Source: Phytohabitans suffuscus (GTDB lineage Bacteria; Actinomycetota; Actinomycetes; Mycobacteriales; Micromonosporaceae). Taken from it: DNA of 64,000 nucleotides. The position numbers and the translations under genes are program-made. How positions within the stretch are numbered: position 1 is the stretch's first letter; every line of letters starts with the position of its first letter. Shown piece by piece: positions 27,207 through 34,603 of the stretch. The notes under the pieces are model-generated. The model was not told the origin of the DNA. It worked only from the letters and a program-made list of their open reading frames with translations, and made no database searches. The DNA is taken from contig NZ_AP022871.1 of assembly GCF_011764565.1 (NCBI RefSeq), positions 8,184,320 to 8,248,319 of the forward strand, read 5' to 3'.

Positions 27207-27941
27207 TCAGACCAGCGCGGGCACCCGCACCGCCGCCCGGGGGCGCGGCGCGGCCGGCGCGCCGGCCGGGGCCGGGCGGGCGGTCTGCAGGGTGCGCATG
27301 ACCCGGCTGCGCTCGTCCAGATCGCTGACCGTGACGAGCAGGCAGCCGGGGCGGGGCAGCACGCCCGCGGTCACGCCCAGCAGCCGTGCGGCGCGGACCA
27401 GCACCGCGGCCATCTCCTGGTCGCCGAGGCGCACGCCCAGGAAGTCGGCGCGCAGCCGCCGGCCGCCGGCCAGGAGGGCGGCCCGCCACGCGGCGCGGGC
27501 CAGCATGCCGCGCTGGGCGTTGCGGGGCGAGGAGGAGCCGACCGGGTCGGTGCCGAGCAGCGCGCGGCGCCCCTGGCGCCAGGCCGCGGCCAGCAGCCGG
27601 CCGGTCTCGTCGCGCTGGCCCGGCGGGACCACCACACCGTGCACCTCGTAGCGGCGCCGGCCCCCGCCCGTCGTGACCTCGTGCCTGGCGGCGAAGCCCA
27701 GGTCGTCGAGGAGGGTGGCCAGGCGGACCGCGGCGTCCTCGTGGTCGAACTCGGCGAGCGCGGGCAGCACCAGCGGCGCCGCCGCCGCGGCCGCGCGCCG
27801 CTCGGGGCGGCGGCGGCCGGGCGCGCGGCTCACGTCGGTGCACTGGATGAGGCTGGTCGCCTCGAACGCGCGGGGCAGCACGTCGGAAGGGATGACGGCG
27901 TCGAGCTGGACCCGTGCCGTGCGTACCGGATCGTCGACCAT
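27207..27941 (-). CDS. Unknown protein with a possible divergent WhiA-like LAGLIDADG domain
   Basis: The 244-residue protein starts at ATG 27941 behind GGAAGGGG. The central and C-terminal parts (RLATLLDDLGFAARHEV, RRYEVHGVVVP, GMLARAAWRAALLAGGRRL, MAAVLVRAARLLGVTAGV) follow the order of elements in the LAGLIDADG-like N-terminal region of WhiA. The C-terminal helix-turn-helix of WhiA is missing, and the sequence ends in an Ala/Pro/Arg tail. The similarity is weak and judged by eye. It is divergent from the TAXI lipoprotein gene (start 28101), with a 159-base shared promoter region. Confidence 0.6.
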   Translation of the reverse strand: MVDDPVRTARVQLDAVIPSDVLPRAFEATSLIQCTDVSRAPGRRRPERRAAAAAAPLVLPALAEFDHEDAAVRLATLLDDLGFAARHEVTTGGGRRRYEVHGVVVPPGQRDETGRLLAAAWRQGRRALLGTDPVGSSSPRNAQRGMLARAAWRAALLAGGRRLRADFLGVRLGDQEMAAVLVRAARLLGVTAGVLPRPGCLLVTVSDLDERSRVMRTLQTARPAPAGAPAAPRPRAAVRVPALV

Positions 27942-28100
27942 CGCAGTCCCCTTCCCGCGGTTGCGCAATCACCGTCGCTGATCCGCCCGTTCGGCCGGTA
28001 CACCGGCGGGGAGGACTTGAGGGAAACTTGCGCGGACCGGGCCGAGCGCACGCGAAGGCCGCACTGTCGAGAGGGCTGTGCAAGTGGTGAGGGACGCGGG

Positions 28101-29051
28101 GTGACCTCCCAGACGATACCTCTACGGCGTCGCCACGTGGCACGCCGCACTCTTCTGTCGGGACTGCCGGCCGTGACGGCGCTCGCGCTCACCGGCTGCA
28201 TGGGCGGGGCTCCGCGGCGGCGCCAGATCCGTATCGCGACCGGCAGCCGCACCGCCGTCTACTTCGCGGTCGGCACCGCGCTGGCCGGCATCGTCGAGCA
28301 GGAGCTGCCGGAGACGGACGCGGTGGCGATGGTGACCGCGGCCTCCGCGGAGAACGTCCAGCTGATCGTCGACAACGAGGCGGAGATCGGGTTCACGCAG
28401 GCCGACATCCTGGTCACCGGCGCCACGCCCGACCCGCGGATCGCCGCGCTCGCCCGCGTCTACGACGACCTGCTGCACCTGGTCGTGCGCGACGAGGGTC
28501 CGATCAGGACACTCGACCACCTGCGCGGCAGGCGGGTCTCGATCGGCGCCCGGGGCTCCGGCACCGTGGTGACCGTGCGGCGGGTGCTCGACGTCGCCAA
28601 GCTGACCGGCCGACTGAGCGCGGTGGAGCTCAACCTCGACGACTCGCTCAAGGCGCTGGCGCTCGGCGAGATCGACGCGTTCTTCTTCTCCGGCGGCATC
28701 CCGGTCTCCGGCATCAAGCAGCTCGCCGGCAAGCGGATCGTCGACCTGTCCAACACGGTCACCGACATGCGCAAGCGGTGGAGCGACGTGTACGTGGTGC
28801 GCGACGTGCCCGTCTCCGCCTACCAGCTGCCGCCGGTCTCCACGGTCGCGGTGCCCAACTTCCTCGTCGTGCCCCGGCAGATGGACGACGACCTCGCCTT
28901 CGACCTGGCCCGGATGCTCCTCGAACGCCGCGACGTGCTGGCCCGCGCGCACCCCGCGGCGGAAAACCTCGACATCCGCTCCGCGGTGGCCACGCTCCCG
29001 GTGCCGCTGCACCCCGGCGCCGCCGAGTACTTCAAGTCCGTCAAACCCTGA
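28101..29051 (+). CDS. TAXI-family (TRAP-type) solute-binding lipoprotein
   Basis: The 316-residue product has twin arginines and a lipobox (RRTLLSGLPAVTALALTGC), so it is probably an exported lipoprotein. The mature part follows TAXI proteins: IRIATGSRTAVYFAVGTALAGIVEQ, VTAASAENVQLIVDNEAEIGFTQADI, LRGRRVSIGARGSGT. These bind small carboxylates and normally feed a TRAP permease, but no DctM-type membrane genes are in the window. A two-component system lies just downstream, facing it, which suggests a sensing role. GTG 28101 is the start before the signal peptide. Confidence 0.88.
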   Translation: MTSQTIPLRRRHVARRTLLSGLPAVTALALTGCMGGAPRRRQIRIATGSRTAVYFAVGTALAGIVEQELPETDAVAMVTAASAENVQLIVDNEAEIGFTQADILVTGATPDPRIAALARVYDDLLHLVVRDEGPIRTLDHLRGRRVSIGARGSGTVVTVRRVLDVAKLTGRLSAVELNLDDSLKALALGEIDAFFFSGGIPVSGIKQLAGKRIVDLSNTVTDMRKRWSDVYVVRDVPVSAYQLPPVSTVAVPNFLVVPRQMDDDLAFDLARMLLERRDVLARAHPAAENLDIRSAVATLPVPLHPGAAEYFKSVKP

Positions 29052-29077
29052 GCGAGCCGCAAACCCTGAGCGAGCCG
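29042..29077. repeat. Exact 18-bp tandem duplication across the TAXI stop codon
   Basis: caaaccctgagcgagccg occurs twice head to tail, at 29042-29059 and 29060-29077. The first copy contains the last codons and the TGA stop of the TAXI gene; the second fills the gap before the histidine kinase stop at 29079. It looks like a recent slippage duplication. Confidence 0.85.
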
Positions 29078-29078
29078 G

Positions 29079-30527
29079 TCAGACCCGGAGCGGTGCCGGG
29101 TCGCTGTCGCCGGCCGGCGGGGCGGGCGCCGGTGCCGGCGGGGGAGCGGGGGCCGGGCCGGCCGGAAACCACATCCGCGCCTCGAGCCCGTGCGGCCGCG
29201 CCGGCCCGAGCGTGAGCCGCCCGCCGGACGCCTCCACCAGCACCATCACGATCGGCAGGCCGAGGCCGGCGCCCTCCACGTTCTGCGCGTCCGGGGCCCG
29301 CCAGAAGCGTTCGGTGGCGAGCCGGTACTGCTCCTCGGTCATGCCGCAGCCGTTGTCGCGGACGGTCACCTCGACACCGTCGTCGCGGCCGGCGACCTCG
29401 ATCTCGACCCGCCCGCCGGTCGGCGTGAACTTCAGCGCGTTGTCGACCAGCGCGTCCAGCGACTGGTCGAGCGCGGTCGCCGCGTGCCGCGCGTACAACG
29501 GCTGGTCCGGCACGAGGGTGACCAGGTCGATGCCGCGCCGCTCGGTCATCGGCCGCCACGCCAGCCACCGGTTGAGGGCGACCTCCACGGCGTCGACGAC
29601 CTCGAACCGCTTCTGCCCGCGCTCGGCGCGGGCCAGCGCGAGCAGGCCGTCGAGCACGCCGGCCAGCCGGTCGGTCTCGGCCAGCGCGATCTCGTGGTCG
29701 GCGCGGGCCAGCTCGTCGTCGACGAGCTTGGTGCCGAGGTCCTCCACGCGCAGCCGCAGCACGGTCAGCGGGTTGCGCAGCTGGTGGCTGGCGTGCGCGA
29801 CGAACGACCGCTGCCGTTCCAGCGCCTCGGCGACCGCGTCGGCCATCTCGTTGAAGCTGGCCGACATGCGTCTCAGCTCGGGCGGGCCGTGCTCGGGCTG
29901 CACCCGCGCGCCGCTGTCGCCGGCCGCGATCTCGTGCGCGACGGCGTCGAGGCGGGTCACCGGGCGCAGCACCCAGCCGGCCATGCGCAGCGCGGTGACC
30001 ACGCAGGCGGCGACCGCGAGCAGGCCGAGCAGGCCCAGCTCCAGCCACGACGAGATCACCACGCGCCGGTTGCGGCTCGTCGGGGAGATCGTGACGACGG
30101 TACCGAGCACGGCGCCGCCGTCGTTGACCGGCACCGCCACGATCAGCGGCTGCTCCTGCCACGGCCACAGCGTGGCGGGCGTGCCGATCTGCCGGCCGGC
30201 GAGCGCGCCGCGGATCGCCGGGGTCAGCCGCTCGTCGCCGGGCAGCGGCCCGCCGAAGACGCTCTTCATCTGCGCGTCCTGGTCGAGCAGGACGGACGCG
30301 ATGCCGTACAGGTCGTAGTAGCGGCGCAGCTCGGCCTTGACCGCGTCGAGCTCGTTGCTGCGCAGGGCGGGCGCGGCCAGCGCGGCGAAGCGGGTCGCGT
30401 CGGCGAGGCGGTCGGCCAGCACCCGCTGGGTCTCGCGGTTGGTCAGCGACACCGCGAGCGGCACCTCGAGCGCGAGCAGGACCATGCAGAGCAGCAGCAC
30501 GTACGTACTCACGAGTCGTCGCCGCAC
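29079..30527 (-). CDS. Sensor histidine kinase with two transmembrane segments and HAMP
   Basis: The 482-residue protein has two membrane spans (YVLLLCMVLLALEVPLAVS near residue 18; GLLGLLAVAACVVTALRM near 170) around an extracytoplasmic sensor of about 130 residues. A HAMP domain follows, then HisKA with the phospho-acceptor His in FVAHASHQLRNPL. The ATPase has an N box (LVDNALKFTP), DNGCGM and GAGLGLPIV. A Pro/Ala tail ends the protein. GTG 30527 lies 17 bases after the regulator stop, so the pair is one operon. The signal is unknown; the TAXI protein encoded tail-to-tail is a candidate partner. Confidence 0.9.
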   Translation of the reverse strand: MRRRLVSTYVLLLCMVLLALEVPLAVSLTNRETQRVLADRLADATRFAALAAPALRSNELDAVKAELRRYYDLYGIASVLLDQDAQMKSVFGGPLPGDERLTPAIRGALAGRQIGTPATLWPWQEQPLIVAVPVNDGGAVLGTVVTISPTSRNRRVVISSWLELGLLGLLAVAACVVTALRMAGWVLRPVTRLDAVAHEIAAGDSGARVQPEHGPPELRRMSASFNEMADAVAEALERQRSFVAHASHQLRNPLTVLRLRVEDLGTKLVDDELARADHEIALAETDRLAGVLDGLLALARAERGQKRFEVVDAVEVALNRWLAWRPMTERRGIDLVTLVPDQPLYARHAATALDQSLDALVDNALKFTPTGGRVEIEVAGRDDGVEVTVRDNGCGMTEEQYRLATERFWRAPDAQNVEGAGLGLPIVMVLVEASGGRLTLGPARPHGLEARMWFPAGPAPAPPPAPAPAPPAGDSDPAPLRV

Positions 30528-30544
30528 CCTGCCCCCGCCGGCTC

Positions 30545-31228
30545 TCAGTCGGTCCGCAGACGGTAGCCGACGCCGCGGACGGTCTGCACCAGGTTGGGCT
30601 CGTCGAGCTTGGCGCGCAGCGACGCCACGTGCACCTCGAGCGTGTGCCGGCCGGACCAGGTGGTCTGCCAGACGTCGAGCAGGATCCGCTCGCGGGTGAC
30701 CGCGACGCCGGGCTGCCGGGCGAGCGAGGCGAGGATGTCGAACTCCTTGCGGGTCAGGCTCACCGGCCGCCCGCGCAGCAGCACGGTGCGGGCCGCGTGG
30801 TCGATCCGCAGCGGTCCGACCTCGACCGCCTCGCGCGGCGGGACGTGGCGGGCGGCGCGGCGCAGCAGCGCCTCGATCCGCGCCTGCAGCTCGGCCATAG
30901 AGAACGGCTTGACCACGTAGTCGTCGGCGCCGACCCGCAGGCCGGTGACCCGGTCGCGCTCCTCGGCCCGCGCGGTCACCGCGATGATGCCCAGGTGCTC
31001 GCTGCGCGCCCGGAGCGTGCGGCACACGTCGACGCCGTCGCCGTCGGGCAGGTTGAGGTCGAGCAGCACGAGGTCGCACGGCGCGGCGGCCAGCGCGGCG
31101 GAGGCGGTCGCGGCGTGCTCCACCTCGTAGCCGCGCCGCTGGAGCATCGACGTCATCACGGCGGTCACCCGCCGGTCGTCCTCCACGAGCAGTATCCGCA
31201 TCGGCCGCCGCCCATCGCCCGTCGTCAT
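30545..31228 (-). CDS. OmpR-family response regulator
   Basis: The receiver domain shows MRILLVEDDRRV, the phospho-acceptor Asp in LVLLDLNLPDGDG, the conserved TARA and the Lys in DDYVVKPF. The C-terminal winged helix has LTRKEFDILASLARQPG, the transactivation loop and HVASLRAKLDEPN with VRGVGYRLR. It should be phosphorylated by the kinase immediately downstream. ATG 31228 (MTTGDGRR) is used; ATG 31201 (MRILLVEDD) is equally possible and matches the usual family start. Confidence 0.9.
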   Translation of the reverse strand: MTTGDGRRPMRILLVEDDRRVTAVMTSMLQRRGYEVEHAATASAALAAAPCDLVLLDLNLPDGDGVDVCRTLRARSEHLGIIAVTARAEERDRVTGLRVGADDYVVKPFSMAELQARIEALLRRAARHVPPREAVEVGPLRIDHAARTVLLRGRPVSLTRKEFDILASLARQPGVAVTRERILLDVWQTTWSGRHTLEVHVASLRAKLDEPNLVQTVRGVGYRLRTD

Positions 31229-31447
31229 CCGCCTTCCCAACCGGCCGGAATGTAGCCCACGGATGTTTCCGGAAGGTGCGCACCGGCCTGAGCCTTGGCG
31301 CCACGCTAGTCCACCCCGGCGGCCCCGGCCGCCGCCCGGCGGTAACGGGAAGATAACGCGGCGGCACTTCCGCGGTGCCCGCCGGATCGGTTACAGTGCA
31401 GCCGGCTAGCCGGGCGATCCACCATCCTGGATGGGATGTGATGTCGA

Positions 31448-32995
31448 GTGCCCCGCCTGTCCGTCAAGACCCCCCGCCTGCCTGTCAAGATCCGACGCCT
31501 GCCCGTCAAGATCCGCCGCTTGTCCGTCAAGGTCCTCAGGGTCCCGGTCGTCCTCGCGGTCGTCGCCGGTGGGCTCGCCGTGCCCGCCGCGCCCGCTTCC
31601 GCCGAGGTCACGTTCACCAGCACGGTCGTCAACCACGGCGCCGGTACCTGCGCCGAGGTGCCCGGCGGCGCCTCCACCAGCGCCCTGCAGCTCGCGCAGG
31701 CCGCCTGCGGCGCCGGCGCGCGGCAGACGTTCACGTTCACACCGGTGGCCGGCGTGGCCGCCACCTACACGGTGCGCACGCTGACCGCGAACAGCTGCGT
31801 CGACGTCTCCGGCGCCTCCACCGCGGACAGCGCGGCGGTCATCCAGTACGCCTGCCACAGCAACAACAACCAGCGGTTCCGGCTCGCGCAGACGTCCGGC
31901 GCGTTCCAGGTCATCGCCGTCCACTCCAACAAGTGCGTGGCGCCGGCACCCGACGGCCGGCTCGTCCAGCTGCCGTGCGACACCTCCACGGCCCGGCTGT
32001 GGCGGCTGCCCGGCTACACCGACGGCGGCACCGGCACCCGCACGTTCACGAACCCGGTCAAGGCGCGGGGTCCGGATCCGTGGTTGACGTACTACGAGGG
32101 CTACTACTATCTGGCGACGACGACGTGGAACAACACGGTCACGATGCGCCGGTCGCGGACGTTGGGTGGGTTGGCGACGGCGGCGGAGACGTTGCTGTTC
32201 ACGTTGACCCGGCCGAACGGTGCGGGGACGATGTGGGCGCCGGAGTTCCACCTGCTGGACGGTCCGAGTGGTCGGCGCTGGTATTTCTATTACACGGCGG
32301 GTCGTGAGCCGTTCAACCTCGGCACCCAGCGGATCCACGTGTTGGAGAGTGCGGGGTTGGATCCGATGGGGCCGTATTCGTTCAAGGCGGATTTGTTGGA
32401 TCCGGTGTCGGATGATACGTGGGAGTTGGATCCGGGGATTTTGCGGTTGAATGGGAGTCTGTATTTGTTGGGGACGTTTTACAACGGTTCGCAGCCGATG
32501 TTTATTCGGCCGTTGAGTAATCCGTGGACGGCGAGTGGGACGCGGCGGGTTTTGGTGACGCCGTCGTTGTCGTGGGAGACGGTGGGTGGTGCGGTGGCTG
32601 AGGGTGGTGCGGTGTTGCAGCGTAATGGGCGTACGTTTATTGTGTATTCGGCGTCGCATTGTTCGACGCCGGATTACAAGTTGGGGATGTTGGAGTATGT
32701 TGGTGGGGATCCGTTGAGTTCGTCGTCGTGGCGGAAGTTCCCGAGTCCGGTGTTCCAGCGTAGTAACGCCAATGGTGTGTATGGTCCGGGGCATAACGGG
32801 TTTTTCAAGTCGCCGGACGGGTCGGAGGATTGGATTGTGTATCACGCGAACAGTTCGGCCGGTGGTGGGTGTGACATGAACCGTTCGACCCGGGCGCAGA
32901 GGTTCACCTGGAACGCGGACGGCACTCCCAACTTCGGCACCCCGGTCCCGCTGGGCGCGCCGCTCGCCGTGCCGTCCGGCGAGCCGCCCGCCTGA
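31448..32995 (+). CDS. Secreted GH43-type glycosidase with N-terminal ricin-type beta-trefoil domain
   Basis: The 515-residue protein starts at GTG 31448. An unusual basic n-region built from four 7-residue repeats precedes the signal-peptide core (VVLAVVAGGLAVPAAPASA). Residues about 52-190 form a ricin-type carbohydrate-binding domain. The catalytic five-bladed propeller follows, with base Asp in RGPDPWLTYYEGYYYL, a second Asp in TWELDPGIL and acid Glu in VAEGGAVLQRNGRTFIVYS. The family includes alpha-L-arabinofuranosidases and xylosidases acting outside the cell. From about 32070 to 32880 the codons change sharply (ttg, ggt, gat, gtt frequent), while both ends have the normal high GC3, so the catalytic core looks like transferred DNA. 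Confidence 0.88.
   Translation: MPRLSVKTPRLPVKIRRLPVKIRRLSVKVLRVPVVLAVVAGGLAVPAAPASAEVTFTSTVVNHGAGTCAEVPGGASTSALQLAQAACGAGARQTFTFTPVAGVAATYTVRTLTANSCVDVSGASTADSAAVIQYACHSNNNQRFRLAQTSGAFQVIAVHSNKCVAPAPDGRLVQLPCDTSTARLWRLPGYTDGGTGTRTFTNPVKARGPDPWLTYYEGYYYLATTTWNNTVTMRRSRTLGGLATAAETLLFTLTRPNGAGTMWAPEFHLLDGPSGRRWYFYYTAGREPFNLGTQRIHVLESAGLDPMGPYSFKADLLDPVSDDTWELDPGILRLNGSLYLLGTFYNGSQPMFIRPLSNPWTASGTRRVLVTPSLSWETVGGAVAEGGAVLQRNGRTFIVYSASHCSTPDYKLGMLEYVGGDPLSSSSWRKFPSPVFQRSNANGVYGPGHNGFFKSPDGSEDWIVYHANSSAGGGCDMNRSTRAQRFTWNADGTPNFGTPVPLGAPLAVPSGEPPA
31454..31537 (+). repeat. Four tandem 21-bp repeats in the GH43 signal-peptide n-region
   Basis: Four 7-codon units follow each other, encoding RLSVKTP, RLPVKIR, RLPVKIR and RLSVKVL. 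At DNA level the units differ by a few bases. Together they add about 28 basic residues in front of the hydrophobic core of the signal peptide, far more than a normal n-region. Confidence 0.85.
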
Positions 32996-33006
32996 CCGAC
33001 GCGACC

Positions 33007-33037
33007 GCCCGGGAGCCCGCACGCCGGGCTCCCGGGC
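33007..33037. terminator. Strong hairpin between convergent GH43 and amidase genes
   Basis: gcccgggagcccg at 33007-33019 pairs perfectly over 13 bases with 33025-33037 across a 5-base loop. It lies in the 48-base gap between the GH43 stop (32995) and the amidase stop (33044), the position of a bidirectional terminator. Confidence 0.75.
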
Positions 33038-33043
33038 CACCGG

Positions 33044-34168
33044 TCAGCGCTCGAACTCCTGCCGGACGATCCCGCCCGCCACCGCGCACCACGTGGCCAG
33101 GTCGACCCGGCCCGTCGCCGCCAGGCCGTGCAGGCGCTGCACCTGGCGCACCGCGTCGCGGGTGGCCGTGTCGAACGCGCCGGTCAGCTCCACCGGGTAC
33201 CCCTTGGGCAGCAGGACGCTCTGCAGCCCGAGCACCGCGTCGCCGGTCGACCGGTTGCCCAGCGCCGGCACCAGCGCGTCCCACGTCCCGCCGAGCACCT
33301 CACCGAGCCCCGCCGCCGGCATGCCGTTGCGGACCTGGAAGTCGTTGACGGCGGCGACCGTGCCCGGGTCGAACGTGCCGGTCGGCTGCACCGCGTACCC
33401 GTGGGTCCGCAGCAGGTACTGGGCGAGCCGCACGACCGGGCCGGTGCTCGGCGAGAGGATGTTGGGCCAGGTGCGGGCCGGCACCGCCGACGGCCGCTGG
33501 CCCAGCGCCCGCGCCACGTCCCGCCGCACCTTCGGGAAGAGCTTGTAGAACTCGATGCCCGGACACTGCGTCTCGCGGAAGTCCCAGTGTCCGAACAGGA
33601 CGTGCGCGCCCAGCCCGTACCGCCGGCAGATCTCCACGCAGAGCGCGGTGAGCCCGGCCAGCATCGGGCGCGGCGGCGCCTCCTCGACGTAGATGCCCTC
33701 GTTCTCGATGCCGATCGCGCGGCCGTTCTCACCCGGCGAGTGCGCGCCCACGACCTGCTGGGTGCCGCCGCGCAGCGCGGCGAGGCTGCCGGCCCGCCCT
33801 TCGAGCACGAAGCCGCCGCGGCTGACCGTGAAGTGCTGGCCGCTGTCGAGCCAGCCGTTGCCGTCCATGTGCAGGTTCTGGATGTCGCGGGCGAGCCAGA
33901 TCGCCTGGTTGACCGAGTAGTCGGTGCTGTTCGGGTACGCCGTGTGGTGGATGACCACCTTCTGCGTCGTACCGGTGTTGAGCACCGGCGTGCCGGACGG
34001 CGGGCGGGCCGCCCACGACGTGCCGGTGACGATCGTGTCGACGAACGGCTGCGGCGGCGCCGCGTCCACGGTGGACGGTGCCGCGGCCGCGACGCCGGGG
34101 AGGGTGAGCCCGCCGGCGGCGGCCGCGCCGACGCCGGTCTTGATGAGGGTACGGCGGTCGAGGGTCAT
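33044..34168 (-). CDS. Secreted N-acetylmuramoyl-L-alanine amidase with two peptidoglycan-binding repeats
   Basis: The 374-residue protein has a Tat-like signal (RRTLIKTGVGAAAAGGL, cleavage near AAAAPS). An amidase_2 / PGRP-type domain covers about 45-215, with zinc-ligand candidates in VVIHHTAYPN, GAHSPGENGRAIGIENEG and FGHWDFRETQCPG. Two peptidoglycan-binding-like repeats follow (VVRLAQYLLRTHGYAVQPTGTF; AVLGLQSVLLPKGYPVELTGAF). It should cut the bond between muramic acid and the stem peptide outside the cell. ATG 34168 is preceded by AGGAG at good spacing. Confidence 0.88.
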   Translation of the reverse strand: MTLDRRTLIKTGVGAAAAGGLTLPGVAAAAPSTVDAAPPQPFVDTIVTGTSWAARPPSGTPVLNTGTTQKVVIHHTAYPNSTDYSVNQAIWLARDIQNLHMDGNGWLDSGQHFTVSRGGFVLEGRAGSLAALRGGTQQVVGAHSPGENGRAIGIENEGIYVEEAPPRPMLAGLTALCVEICRRYGLGAHVLFGHWDFRETQCPGIEFYKLFPKVRRDVARALGQRPSAVPARTWPNILSPSTGPVVRLAQYLLRTHGYAVQPTGTFDPGTVAAVNDFQVRNGMPAAGLGEVLGGTWDALVPALGNRSTGDAVLGLQSVLLPKGYPVELTGAFDTATRDAVRQVQRLHGLAATGRVDLATWCAVAGGIVRQEFER

Positions 34169-34352
34169 GGCTCGCTCCTGATGGTTTCTGCCGACCAAGT
34201 GGACCACGCCTGAAAGATATTGCCAGCGGTGCCGGGGTCCGGTCAATCGCCGCGGCCGGATCCCGCCGCTCGCCCCGCGGCGCGCGCCGTCACGACCCGG
34301 GTGGCACGTTCCGGGGATACCACCGGACAGGCGCTTTCCTAGCGTGGATGCC

Positions 34353-34532
34353 ATGACGGAATTCGATGTTCCGACCGAGGCGCACCACGACCTCCCGGCC
34401 CAGCTCCGGCGCGACGGCGGGCCGGTGGACCGCCTGTCGTACGACCTCGACGGCGGCGAGCACTTCGACCTGGTCCGCGAGGAGGACCGGCTCGACGCCG
34501 GCGTCGAGGACGCGTTCGGCTACAAGCCCTGA
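34353..34532 (+). CDS. Small acidic protein of unknown function
   Basis: A 59-residue product, MTEFDVPTEAHHDLPAQLRR followed by GGPVDRLSYDLDGGEHFDLV, ends in DAFGYKP. It is rich in Asp, Glu and His and has no signal peptide or membrane segment. GTG 34344 is an in-frame alternative start. Third-position GC is high and consistent with real coding, but no family is recognised. It stands alone between the divergent amidase and the SARP-type regulator. Confidence 0.55.
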   Translation: MTEFDVPTEAHHDLPAQLRRDGGPVDRLSYDLDGGEHFDLVREEDRLDAGVEDAFGYKP

Positions 34533-34603
34533 CCGCGCGGCGCCCGCCCCCGGCCAGGGCCGCGTCCGCGACCGGCGCGGCGCCGTGGTGGAGGATGGAC
34601 GCT

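Noticed and set aside
27207..27941. The housekeeping whiA gene
   Set aside because: The usual rapZ and yvcK neighbours and the C-terminal helix-turn-helix are absent.
31454..31537. CRISPR-like repeat array
   Set aside because: Units are adjacent 21-bp codon repeats inside a gene with no spacers, and no cas genes are present in the window.
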